The notes under the pieces: generated by a model
Database searches by the model: none
What the model saw: only the letters and a program-made list of their open reading frames with translations
Told to the model about the DNA's origin: nothing
In this document: one piece after another, positions 53,358 through 64,000 of the stretch
Layout: the number at the start of each line of letters is the position of its first letter
Numbering within the stretch: position 1 is the first letter of the stretch
Made by a program: the position numbers and the translations under genes
Origin: Cichorium intybus
Lineage: Eukaryota > Streptophyta > Magnoliopsida > Asterales > Asteraceae
Assembly (NCBI GenBank): GCA_023525715.1
Contig: CM042013.1
Location: 72,446,994 to 72,510,993, forward strand
DNA: 64,000 bases
Direction of reading: 5' to 3'

Positions 53358-56300
53358 ATGGTCGGAGCAGAATTCGAGGGATCGACGAACAATGCTTACG
53401 CTAATGGATTACTCCAAACCAATAACGGGTGTCTAGAGCAAAAAGTCGACGAGCTTCGTAACTTATTAGGTAAAACCGACGACGATCCTTTAAGAATCGT
53501 CAGCGTCGGCGCCGGTGCTTGGGGGAGTGTCTTCGCCGCCATGTTACAAGACGGGTACGGCCATCTTCGCGACAAGGTTCAAATCAGGATCTGGAGACGA
53601 CCCGGCAGGTCAGTCGATCGATCCACAGCCCAACATTTGTTCGATGTAATCAATTCACGAGAAGACGTGTTACGAAGATTGATCCGAAGATGCGCGTATT
53701 TGAAATACGTCGAAGCAAGATTAGGCGATCGAACATTGTACGCAGATGAGATTCTGAAAGACGGGTTTTGTTTGAATATGATCGATACTCCACTTTCTCC
53801 ATTGAAAGTGGTGACTAATTTGCAGGAAGCTGTTTGGGATGCCGATATCGTGATTAATGGGTTGCCGTCTACTGAAACTAACGAAGTTTTTGAAGAAATT
53901 AGTAAGTATTGGAAGGAAAGAATCACGGTTCCTGTTATAATTTCATTATCGAAGGGTATTGAAGCTGAATTGGAACCTGAACCACATATAATCACTCCAA
54001 CTCAAATGATTAGTCGATCAAGTAAGCTTCTTGTTTCTTTATTATTTTTCGTTTTATTAGTTTTATTAACTTCTTTTTTTAAAATGAGTGTTTTTCTTTT
54101 AAACAGCTGGAATTTCGATGGAGAATATTTTGTATCTTGGTGGTCCTAATATTGCATCCGAGATTTATAATAAGGAATATGCAAATGCAAGAATATGTGG
54201 ATCAGAAAAATGGAGGAAACCATTAGCAAAGTTTTTAAGGCAACCGCATTTTATAGTGTGGGATAATGGTGATCTTGTTACTCATGAAGTTATGGGTGGA
54301 TTGAAGAATGTTTATGCAATTGGAGCTGGTAAGATTTTGTCTTTTTTGTATTTTTTTTTTTTTAAATTAAGTGTTGTTTGGAAAAATGAAAAAATATTTG
54401 AGAAAAAGATGGGACACTTGTGAAATTTGAAAAGACAGATGAAGAAAAGTTTACTTTTTATGACAATCTCTTTAGATGTTCTTTTTGCATTAAGTAAAAA
54501 AGAAATACACGAAAGTTATGACGTGTCTCATTAAGTTCATAAAGTAAAAAGAAACAGAATTGTACTTTTGTTTGTTTTCCTATTATAGAAACCTACTTTT
54601 ATTTTAATCTATTATAACAATTTACTTTCAAATGTTTCTTTTTAAGGGATTGTAGTTTGAAAAGGTTACCGTGTTATTGTACTTTGAATTTTTTATATCT
54701 TATGATATTATACTTTTGGAAAATGTATTTAATTGTGTATACTTTATAAAGTACAATGTTGTAGTAGGTAGAAATGAAAGTAAATTGCTATAAGAATCAA
54801 ATTAGTGAAAGTACGTTGCTATTTTTATAACAACATGCTCTCATTTATTTGTGTATTATAGCCTCCTACTATTATTGTACATTACAATAATGAAATTACA
54901 TTGTTATCATTCCGTATTTTTTTTCAAACTACAATGTTGTAATAGGAAGAAATGAAAATGGGATTCAATAATAAACAATTCAATGAAATCACATTGTTAT
55001 TTCTTACATTTAATCAAATATAAAAAAGGGAAATCTCCAATAAAGTCCCAATATTTTGGTTCAGTTTATGAAAAAGTCCCAAATTAATTTTTATTAACAA
55101 AAAAGGACAGAAAACCAGCTAATGTTGGGAGTTTTCCGTAAACTTTGCAAAGATATCAGGATTTTATTGAAGATAAAACACGTAGTTTCTGTCTTTTTTG
55201 TTAATAAAAATTAATTTGGAACTTTTTTGTTAATAAAAATTAATTTGGGATTTTTTCATAAACTGAGCTAAAATATCGCGACTTTAACGGAGATTTCCCT
55301 ATAAAAAACGCCCCCTCCATTTTCTAGATTTTATTTTACAACCAATTATGTTTTTCTAATAAATTATCAACTTTCAACTTTAATTTTACAGGTATGGTAG
55401 CATCTTTAACCAAAGAGAGTGCAACTAGCAAGTCGGTTTATTTTGCACATTGTACATCCGAAATGATATTTATAACACATCTTTTGGCTAAAAACCCCGA
55501 AAAATTAGCGGGCCCGCTTTTGGCCGATACATATGTGACATTATTAAAAGGTCGTAATGCATGGTATGGTCAAAAATTGGCTAATGGAGAATTAACTCTT
55601 GATATGGGTGATAGCATTAAAGGGAAGGGTATGATTCAGGTGTGTTTTCTTTTTTATACCCATAATAGCAACATACTTACATTTTGTTATTAGAAGTAGC
55701 ATAGTATCAAGCGTTAATTACGAAAAAAGCACTATATTTTGCCAAAAGTTCGGTTTAACCACCAATTTTTAAAAGATTTGGAAAAAACCATCAATTTTTG
55801 GTAAAAAGTTTCATCAAAACCATTATTACCGGTTCTTCCGGTCATAATGGTTGGACTAAAACACTTTCTAAAAATTGGTGGTTTATTAGAACAAATGAAA
55901 AATTGATGGTTAAACCAGAAAAAAAATGATGAAATATAGGGCTTTTTTCGTAATTATATAAAGTAAAGTGTAAACATTATGTATGACTAATCACGAAAAA
56001 AACACTATATGTTGCCAAAAGTTCGGTCTAACCACCAATTTTTAAGATTCGAAAAAACCACTATTTTTTGGTAAAAAGTTTCATCGAAACCATTGTTACC
56101 GGTTTCTTCAGGTCATAGTGGACAAGTTAAAATTTTTTCCAAAAATTGATGGTTTTATTACAACAAATAAAAATTTGATGGTTAAACAGAAAAAATGCTA
56201 AAATATAGTGCTTTTTTGGTTATTTGCTCTAGTATCAATGTACTTACATTTTTGTACACATTATAGCAACGTACTTACAATTCCTTACCTCTAATAGCAA

Positions 56301-58199
56301 CATACTTACATTTCTTTACTAGGATTATTTCCTTTCATTTAATGTGTTTCTCTTTATAATTAATTAGACACTAGATAAAAGGTATTATTATCGACTCTAT
56401 GCTATCTATTTGTAATATGTGAATTTATTGCTACTAGATTTTTTAATTGAATTGTAATTTCGTATTTCTAGTATGGTTTCATGTTTAATAGTAATGATAA
56501 CTAAGGGTAAATAAGTAAATTCCATATTGCAATTTGCCATAAACTTATGGTTTAAATGGATTCATATTACAAAATGATGAAATATTTAGACCATGTTTCA
56601 TTCTAGGACCAAAATATGCAAAAGTTTATATTTTGGTCCCAGAATTTAACGGGTTGAAACATGGTTGCATAAATTGTTAAAAATTTAAAAATAGAGTAAA
56701 TTACAGTTTTGGTCCCTGTGGTTTACACCAAATTACAGTTTTGGTCCTAGTTTTGAGAATCTTGCACCGGTAGTACCTGTGGTTCCAAATATTTTACTTT
56801 TAGTCCCTGAGGTTTACACAAACGATAACAGAGGAAGGGACCAAAAATGAAAGATTTGGAAACCACATGGACCAAAAGTGAAAGATTCAAAAATCATAGG
56901 GACCACCGGTGCAAGATTTTCAAAACTAGGACCAAAACTGTAATTTGGTGTAAACCACAGGGACCAAAACTGTAATTTACTCTTAAAAATATTAAAAAAA
57001 TGTTGCGTAATAAGTATTTAACTAGTGTCACTTTTTTATTTTTTATATATTTCAGGGAATATCAGCAGTGAAAGCATTTTATGAGCTACTTAGTCAATCT
57101 CATTTAAGCATCCTTCATCCTGAAGAAAAGACACCCGTTGCTCCAGTTGAACTTTGTCCTATTTTGAAAACCCTTCACAAAATTTTAATATCAAGGTACA
57201 CCAATTATAGCATTCTACTTTCATTAAAATTAAAAGGAAAAAAAAAAAAAGTATGTTGCTATTTCTTGCATTGGTTAATTTCATAAAAACCACTATAGTT
57301 TGTTTTTTTTTTTCGGTTTAACGACTGGAATAATTTTTTTTTCTAGTTTAACCACTGAAAGTTTGTCTTTATTTAAAAAAAAAAAACACTGTAAGTTTGT
57401 TTTATTTTCAAAATAACCGGTATATGTTTTTTTCTCAGCAATGAGTTACAAAAACTATTTGGAAAAATAATTTTTCTAGATACGAGGTGGTTTTTTCGGA
57501 AAAAAAAATCAAATTTTGAATGGTTTAATCGTAAAAATTAATTGTTCGAGTGGTTGAAATCAAATAGTAATGGTTTTTATAGAATCTAAAGTTTTATGTA
57601 GTGGTTTTTCTGAAAAATAAAACAAACTCTCAGTGGTTAAACTAGAAAAAAATTATTACGGGGTTAAACCGGAAAAAAAAACCAAACTATAATGGTTTTT
57701 ATGAAATTAACCCTTCTTGCATTAAAAGAAGTGCCAAATAAAAGAAATGACAACATATTTTTATTTATTCATGTATCATATCATCCCACTTCCATTTCTT
57801 TTCATTTATTGTACTTTCAACTTTTTCTTCTAAAGGTATTTTCACTTTAAAAAATCTACATGGTTATAGAATATTTATAATCTTGTTTCTTATTATGATT
57901 TATTTAGGACATTATACTTTGAAAAATATGTCTAATCATGTCGATTTTTCGAACCACAATGCTTTTAGTAAAAAGAAATGAAAGTAGAATACTATAAATA
58001 ATAATAATAATAATCCCGCTTCAACAAAACTACATTACCATATTTATCGCATTTTTAATGTTTTGTTTGATTTTTCAGGGAGGTTCCAACACAAGCTATT
58101 CTTCAAGCATTGAGAGATGAAACAATGAATGATCCCCGAGACCGAATTGAAATGGCACAAACACATGCTTTCTACATGCCTTCACTTTTGGGGCAGTAG
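53358..58199 (+). CDS. GPDHC1: glycerol-3-phosphate dehydrogenase (NAD+), cytosolic, five exons
   Basis: The enzyme interconverts dihydroxyacetone phosphate and glycerol 3-phosphate with NADH/NAD+, linking glycolysis, lipid precursor supply and redox balance. Exons are 53358-54021, 54107-54328, 55392-55639, 57056-57195 and 58079-58199. All introns are GT-AG, and the joined frame encodes 464 residues, close to the roughly 462 of Arabidopsis GPDHC1. The NAD-binding motif GAGAWG is at 51-56. Then come RRCAYLKYVEARLGDRTLYA, SLSKGIE, YLGGPNIASEIYNKEYANAR, HEVMGGLKNVYAIGAG and ESATSKSVYFAHCTSEMIF. C-terminal NDPRDRIEMAQTHAFY is also as in the family. I chose the MVGAEFEG start by comparison with the family. 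The frame is open upstream to an ATG at 53172, which would add 62 residues. Introns 2-4 carry small TEs. No defect is seen. Confidence 0.95.
54580..55015. repeat. fold-back repeats of the TAGCAACGTACTTT family, GPDHC1-like intron 2
   Basis: Several inverted and direct pieces such as AGTGAAAGTACGTTGCTATT, TGTATTATAGCCTCCTACTA and GTAGTAGGTAGAAATGAAAG. The ends are unclear; more than one copy may be merged. Confidence 0.5.
55027..55300. mobile_element. fold-back MITE in GPDHC1-like intron 2, 274 bp
   Basis: The ends AGGGAAATCTCC and GGAGATTTCCCT continue as a near-perfect inverted repeat of about 70 bp per arm: AAAGTCCCAATATTTTGG, CAGTTTATGAAAAA, CCAAATTAATTTTTATTAAC. ATAAAAA flanks both sides (55020-55026 and 55301-55307). 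The duplication could be longer if the ends are shifted, so the superfamily is open. Confidence 0.75.
55711..56229. mobile_element. dimeric MULE-like element, copy 3, GPDHC1-like intron 3
   Basis: A perfect 9-bp duplication TAGTATCAA (55702-55710 and 56230-56238) encloses both tandem units together. The ends are GCGTTAATTACGAAAAAAGC and the inverse of GAGCAAATAACCAAAAAAGC. The units (55711 to about 55955, and about 55985-56229) are in reverse orientation to copies 1 and 2 and share their spacer. The duplication shows that the dimer moved as a single element. Confidence 0.88.
56694..56982. mobile_element. fold-back MULE-type MITE, GPDHC1-like intron 3, 289 bp
   Basis: A perfect 9-bp duplication TTAAAAATA (56685-56693 and 56983-56991). 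The ends GAGTAAATTACAGTTTTGG and CCAAAACTGTAATTTACTC are identical to those of the large MULE and of the 22406 element. The inverted arms extend over nearly the whole length. It is a plausible deletion derivative mobilised by the MULE transposase. Confidence 0.95.
57273..57713. mobile_element. MULE-type MITE, GPDHC1-like intron 4, 441 bp
   Basis: A perfect 10-bp direct repeat TTCTTGCATT (57263-57272 and 57714-57723) surrounds ends GGTTAATTTCATAAAAACC and the inverse of GGGTTAATTTCATAAAAACC. The interior has repeated GGTTTAAC and CAAACT tracts with partial inverted symmetry. It landed in a copy of the TAGCAACGTACTTT repeat. Confidence 0.88.
57725..58025. repeat. TAGCAACGTACTTT-family repeat, GPDHC1-like intron 4
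   Basis: Contains ATCATCCCACTTCCATTTC, ACATTATACTTTGAAAAA and GAAATGAAAGTAGAATACTA, the family's characteristic phrases, right of the inserted MITE. The left part is at 57200-57262. Confidence 0.5.
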
Positions 58200-58667
58200 C
58201 CTTTATTTTCTTTACAATTTTGAGTGTTAATTATGTAGTATTTGTTTATGTTTTATTGGAGGAAATATTATTATGTTAACTTTGTTACTTGTGTTTCTTG
58301 TAAAATTTGTTGTTGTGTTGTGTCGTATCGATGGACATTTAATTTATTTCTTACTAAGACATTGTACTTTGAAAATCGACCTAACTAAATCGTTGCACTT
58401 TTGATTTATTTAATTTATTAGAATGTTATGGTACATGAGTCTATTTTTTTTCTTTTATAAGAGTATCGTACTTTGGAAATCTAACAAATGATGGCAAGTG
58501 TAAATTTCTTTTTATTTGGAAGACATTGCAATTAAAGGGTGGATTTTTCAAATGAGAATAAGATTGCATAAATATAAAATGTATGTCTTTTTTAAGGTTT
58601 GGTTATTGGTTATACTTTACTTCATAACATGTTACGGGCGGAATTATGGGGATGGTATATCGATTTA
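58200..58667 (+). other. 3' UTR of the GPDHC1-like gene and downstream AT-rich DNA
   Basis: The 3' UTR probably covers the first 150-250 bases. No unique poly-A signal is assigned. A diverged fragment of the TAGCAACGTACTTT family lies near 58340-58480. Confidence 0.4.
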
Positions 58668-58670
58668 TAA

Positions 58671-59292
58671 GAGCATTTTCAATGATAGTTTTTTCTTAAA
58701 ATGTTTTATTGTTTGAAAAAGTTTTTTAACTGTTGGAGTCGGTTTGAACGCCTTTTTTGAAAAATTTAGTAATCTTTAACAATTTAATTTTCTTTTTGGT
58801 TTTGTCCATTTTTGCCCTTGTATGTTGATAATAATTTATTTATAATTTATTTTACGTCTTAATTATGTGTAGATATTATTTTATTTATTACACAATCTAT
58901 TTGATTAAATATACAAAATATATTTGAATATATTTAGTAGAAATTTATATAATACAAAAATAATCTTCAATTTTTTTTTCCCAAAATGATACAAATACAA
59001 AAGATTAAAAAAATATTATCGTAACATTCTATTTTGTCATTTTGTATTTATTAAAATATTAATATAAACTAATATTCTTTTCCAAAGTTATGTAGTAGAT
59101 TTAAAAATTGAAAAATCTATGATGATAACTTATATAACATATGAGAAAGAGAATATAAATCAGTTATTTTCTAAAAATTGCTTTTTAAAAAGTTAACGAT
59201 TGGAATGAATTCATAACAACAGTTTTTTTGTTAAAAAAAGTTAATAAAAATCCGACGACAAAAGTAAAAAGTTTTTTAGAGCTATTATGCTC
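58671..59292. mobile_element. candidate Harbinger-like MITE, 622 bp
   Basis: TAA precedes GAGCATTTTCAATG (58668-58670), and the inverted right end GAGCATAATAGC is followed by TAA (59293-59295). The ends match at only about 9 of 12 bases, and the GTTTTTT-rich subterminal stretches pair loosely. Confidence 0.45.
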
Positions 59293-59295
59293 TAA

Positions 59296-60675
59296 CCGAT
59301 CACTGATAAGATTGCACCAAATTCTACCGACAACTAACACACATATATTGAGCGTTTACTAAAAGATGGTAAATACAAAATGTTTTTACCAAGTAATGGT
59401 AGTTTCAAATTTATTTACAAAATTGTAGTAAAAGGATTGAAGTCCACACATTTTACAATTAAATAAATAATTAAGGTAAATGATCCCATCATACTAGCGC
59501 CTTCATTTCTTCTTATTCATACGTTTTTATTCCATGGTGTTTGATTTAGGTTTTGGTTTAACTTCTTTAGAGTTAAATCTGTGTTTTGTTGAGTTTACTT
59601 TAGAGGTTCAGATTTAATTTTGAGTTTTTTATATACGTATTTCTTTTTAATTTGGATTTTGTTGTCGGAAAAAAGATTGTGGTCGGGAAAAATGGTGGTG
59701 GCTAAGAAACAATAGTAGGTGATGGTAGTAAAATTTGGAAGACTAATTAAATACAAAAACTAGATAATAAAATCTATATAAATATACTTTACTGCTTTTG
59801 GGTGATTAATTTAAAAAAAAAAAACTATGATTTGGTAAATACTTTTTGAAAGTACCACACTAAGGTATAAAACTCTATTTTTGTGTGAATAAATGGTAGT
59901 TTTTATATTTGGTTCAGCATTATTCATCACATTAAATGTGTGTTATTGAGTTTCTTTTATGGAAGGGAAGAAAACCAGATGCGTTTTTGAGTTTTTTTTT
60001 AAAAGAGTAGAAAGGAAATGGAAGGGAAGGGAAGGGAAGGGTACATAAATTACACTAGAAACTTACCTGTTCAAATATGGGCTGCTTGGAAGGGATTCAT
60101 TCCATTCCATTCCATTCCATCCCCTTCCTCTTCCCTTTACATTCCTTCCATTCGCTCCCCTTCCTTTGCCTTTCATTCCATTCCTTTCGTATTTTAATTT
60201 GAGAACATAGCGTAAAACATTTTTTAGGTTATGATGTTATTATTTTAATTGGTTTTGTAATTTACAATATTTAAATATATTATTATTATTATAAACTTTT
60301 AATATATGATTGAAGTTGAAAAGAAATTTAAGATAAGTTTTATTTTAATTGGTTTAGGAAAATTTAAAATATAATTTTGTTATTGTATTAAAATTATAAT
60401 ATTAAAATATATTATTATTATTATTATTATAAACTTTTAATATATGATTTGATTTGAAAAGAAATTTAAGATAAGTATTACACTAAAACACTTTATTATA
60501 AACTTTTAATATATGATTGGAGTTGAAAGAATAATTATGTGTGTATGTATTTGACACACTACTCCTAAGTAAATATCATATGTCCTGATTTATAAAAGTA
60601 CATAAAAAGTTCAATAGTCGATTTCGGATAATTCTATTGCGACTAATTGACAAACCTTTTTGCATACACGAGATA
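59296..60675. other. AT-rich intergenic DNA with pentanucleotide repeats
   Basis: No gene. A GGAAGG-type run at about 60014-60040 and an ATTCC run at about 60088-60122 are mutually complementary in character and could be the arms of a small degenerate MITE (ends not found). A TAATATATTATTATTAT-type segment is duplicated near 60270-60530. Confidence 0.45.
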
Positions 60676-62084
60676 TGTAACGCCAAGACACTCTTTTTAT
60701 GTAATATAATAAAAAGGGTAAAATGGTCATTTTACCTTGGAAGGGTAAATTGGTCTTTTGGACAGAAAAATATTAGGTTTGAAATAATATTTTGAGTCGT
60801 GGACTTAAAATGTTATAAAAACTGATTTTTGATCGTTTTACCACAAAAGGGTATTTTGGTCATTTGACCATGTGAAGGACCAATTCCATAAAATATTGTT
60901 GGTTGTGGTAAAAATGTAAGAAATGAAAGTTTTATTGTCATAAAACTTGGTTATTGTGGCAAAAGTTCAAGAAAATGAACTTAGGGACTAAAAGTGAAAA
61001 TCTGGAAAATATATAAGAGAGAAAATATCTCTCATTTCCTTATTTTGGCTGAAATTGTGAAGTTACGGGAATGATTTTGAGAGCAAATTCTGGAAAATCA
61101 TTGAAGCTTGAAGCATGGAATTGGAATCATAGCTTGGAATTGGTGAATCCTAAGTTAAACAAGGTTGGTATTTCAAGTTCTAGCTTGGTTGTTCTTGATG
61201 AATTTGATAGAAACTGAAATCTGTAATTTCAGTTATGATTATGTGTTTAAAATAGCTTAATACTTCCATTAATTCATGCTAAAAAGGACTTAATTCAAAA
61301 GGATGGAAGTAAGATGCTATTTTTGATAAATTGAGAATTTTGCCAAGAACCCTAAATCATGAATTTGTGTGATTAAGGTGTTTCTAATGGCTTGAAACTT
61401 GTTATTAGTCAAGGGTTTTGGTCCTAGAACAAACCCCTACTGATTAAGTCGAGTAGTAAGAGCTTAAATATAAGAAAATGGGATTTTATAGCATAAAAAT
61501 CGGAGTTTTCTGGCCTGCTGTTCGTCGATCGCGACCCGACCCAAGGGTGGATCGCGACCCGAAGACTCAGGCGCGGCGCGCCCTTCCCCTGGCGCGGTGC
61601 GCCCTCCAGGCAGGGGATCAAAAATGCTAACTTTTGTTTGGCTTGTCCGTTTTACCTCAAACTTGAACCGTAGGCTCGTTATGGTTTGAAAAGTTGGGGC
61701 AAATTATTAAATTGAGTTTTCGACCCCTCGGGGGCACTGTAGATCGATTCGAATGCCTCGGTGAATAGTAAAATTCATAAAAAGTTAGTAAACGGAAAGT
61801 TTATTAACTAGGCATTGTTTATAATGATATTGTAATGAACTCTATTGCATTAGAGTCAATTGGAATGATTATTAACCTATTATCATTTGGTATATAAATG
61901 ATTATATAGGTATGGGACAAAATGGTTGTGGTGCACGCAAAGGCAAGAAACAACCGGGATTTAAATACAGCTAGTATCCAGGTGAGCAATCTCACTGATA
62001 TCATATATGATATATGATGATTGAACTGTTACAGGTTAAAACGGCTTCGAGGGACGAAAATGACAAGTGTAAAAATATATGTAA

Positions 62085-62575
62085 AAGACAAGACCAGATA
62101 AGCCGTGAGTCATTGCGATGACAAGAACGGAGCTAGCTGTGAGTCAATACATATATATATATACACTATGGTACGACAAGACCAGATAAGCCGTGAGTCT
62201 TTAATAGACAAGAACGGAGCTGTGAGTCAAACCTATATAGACAAGACCAGATAAGCCGTGAGTCTTTAATAGACAAGAACGGAGCTGTGAGTCAAACCTA
62301 TATAGACAAGATCAGATAAGCCGTGAGTCTTTAATAGACAAGAACGGAGCTGTGAGTCAAACCTATATAGACAAGACCGGATAAGCCGTGAGTCATTTCG
62401 ATGACAAGAACGGAGCCGTGAGTCTAGGCAATAGCGGGCTAACCCGTGAGCCATGGTTTATTTTGATGAGCCAGACTTATATGGACAACAGCGGGCTAAC
62501 CCGTGAGTCTAGGCAACAGCGGGCTAACCCGTGAGCCAAGGCAACAGCGGGCTAACCCGTGAGCCATATTTGATC
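62085..62575. repeat. GTGAGTC/GTGAGCC minisatellite in the plus-strand gypsy LTR
   Basis: Units GACCAGATAAGCCGTGAGTC and GACAAGAACGGAGCTGTGAG alternate about five times. They are followed by CAACAGCGGGCTAACCCGTG units with a CGGG-CTAA-CCCG hairpin. This is the same array as in the minus-strand element, with different unit numbers. Confidence 0.92.
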
Positions 62576-62594
62576 GTGAAAGAAACTGTTAACA

Positions 62595-62800
62595 GATGGT
62601 GCGGCCTCTCGTGGCTATGATATTGGATGCTATATCCAACTGGTGCGGCCTATATGGCTATGATATGATTATACAGAAATGGTGCAGCCTGATGGCTTCG
62701 ATACCGGGTCGTTGAACCCAAACTGGTGCGGCCTGCGGGCTATGATTCACATGCTAGAAATGATTTGGTGCGGCTTATATAGCCATGACAAATGATATGA
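62595..62800. repeat. TGGTGCGGCCT...GGCTATGATAT minisatellite in the gypsy LTR
   Basis: Short units containing GGTGCGGCCT and GGCTATGAT repeat about five times with variable spacers. Complementary counterparts are at 44390-44580 and 50560-50760 in the minus-strand LTRs. Confidence 0.8.
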
Positions 62801-64000
62801 CTTATATAGTCATGATATATGATACAGTTAGATATGACTAAGAAACAGGGGACAAAAACGATAATTGAGAATTTGAATATTATTCTCTATTATATACATA
62901 CGGCCTTGACGGCAAACAGAATTGATATGATCGGTATGCAAATAACTAATTAGACATGATAAGGTGATTTGATAATCACATGATACATGATTAGCCGGTA
63001 AAGCTAGTACTTTGGATGCGGTATCCTCAGATACACACGGTTAGCCAGTAAGGCTAGTAGTCTGGATTCGATATCCAGACAGTTATATGATTGTATTTTG
63101 ATACATGTTATTTGCAGATTTGATTACTCACTGAGCTTTATAGCTCATACCGTTTGTTAAATGTCCCTGTAGGTTAGCATGATACTGATAGGGGACAAGA
63201 TAGAGTCCGTGACTTCGGAGTGGGACTCATAGATGCTGTAGTAGCAGCCCGGCTTCAAAGGAGATTATGGTATTATATACTCTCCTTGATACACTTGTAC
63301 CCGTTTTTATTAAAATATACCCCTTTGTTATAGTTTTATGTATTAAAACCTTGGTTTTAAATGAAATTTTTTTCAGGGGTGTTTTGTTTTAAAAGCCGGG
63401 TGTTACAAGTTGGTATCAGAGCCGTGGTTTAAGTGAACTAGGTGTCTATAGAGTAGATTCCTGGACTTAAACCCTGAGATAGTAGACATGATGCATAGTT
63501 AGGTGTATATAGTTGTTCTTATACATATATAACCTAACTGTTGCTAACTTCTGACGTATAAGAAGTATGAACAGTAAATTTCCTTGGAAGACATTTAGGG
63601 CGCGAAGCTCTAGGAAATGGATCAACCTTTTCTCAAGACTCCGTTGTATGAGGAGCAAAAAGGGGACGAATAGCAGAAATCCACATGATGAGCAATGTTA
63701 GCTGATGTGGTCAGATAAAGAAATCGGTTGCTCACCTTGGTTGATATTCAAGGTGAAAGAACAGTAGTTGAGACTACAAGAAAAGTAGAGATATTAGTGG
63801 ACTTCTCGGAAGAAGTTAACATGATTCAGGTCTAACCTTAAAGGGAAGGGACCAGAACGAAAACATGATGTGGCATAAGAAGTGCAGGAAAAGCACTCAG
63901 AACATTTTAGAGTTGAGACTCTATCGTTGACATGCTGAAATTGCAGAAAATGTGAGCATATTGCTCGAGTTTGTTGTATGGGACGGAAGTGGTTCCAGCG

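Larger units (their letters stand above)
60676..64000 (+). mobile_element. Ty3/gypsy retrotransposon, plus strand, cut by the window edge
   Basis: The 5' LTR 60676-63407 (2732 bp) begins TGTAACGCCAAGACAC and ends GGGTGTTACA. The primer site TGGTATCAGAGC (63411-63422) follows after 3 bp. The interior from 63408 matches the complement of the left-facing interior of the element at 43880-52518 (about 49370-50051), including the zinc-knuckle region CRKCEHIARVCC near the window end. Its 3' half, LTR and target duplication are outside the window. Confidence 0.92.

Noticed and set aside
53579..53995. 138-codon minus-strand frame
   Set aside because: Antisense shadow of GPDHC1-like exon 1.

Overview
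This is plant nuclear DNA: AT-rich, with intron-bearing plant genes and dense, nested transposable elements (TEs). Two complete protein genes are present. One is a five-exon cytokinin dehydrogenase most like CKX1 (12204-15552, +). The other is a five-exon cytosolic NAD-dependent glycerol-3-phosphate dehydrogenase like GPDHC1 (53358-58199, +). A nuclear tRNA-Phe(GAA) lies at 874-946. The style suggests a dicot, possibly Asteraceae, but that is inference only.

Layout. 1-12.2 kb: tRNA-Phe, a hAT-like element, a Tourist-like MITE, a Micron-like element between (TA)n tracts, a 1.47 kb MULE-like element, a dimeric repeat, two tRNA-derived SINEs, an eight-unit tandem repeat with a higher-order period, and a 0.7 kb terminal-inverted-repeat element. 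12.2-15.6 kb: CKX1-like gene. 15.6-25.3 kb: MITEs, a triplicated degenerate segment, a second 1.45 kb MULE-like element, and unrecognised coding-like fragments. 25.35-52.69 kb: a 27.3 kb nest of TEs ending about 0.67 kb upstream of the GPDHC1-like ATG. 53.2-58.2 kb: GPDHC1-like gene, whose introns carry at least four small TEs. 58.2-60.7 kb: AT-rich sequence with one MITE candidate. 60.7-64 kb: the 5' LTR, primer site and start of the interior of a Ty3/gypsy element cut by the window edge.

The nest can be read from target-site duplications. A Harbinger-like MITE (TTA) holds a large MuDR-like MULE (25864-52534). The MULE holds a solo gypsy LTR (TAAGA), a second solo LTR (GTATT) and a full minus-strand gypsy element (AAAAC). 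The second solo LTR holds a Copia element (GTAAT), whose 5' LTR holds a Helitron-like insert in a (TA)n tract. Once the insertions are subtracted, the MULE has a MURA-type transposase reading inward from its right end and a small GRF zinc-finger gene reading inward from its left end. This convergent two-gene plan resembles maize MuDR, although GRF is not mudrB. It is the most notable feature of the window.
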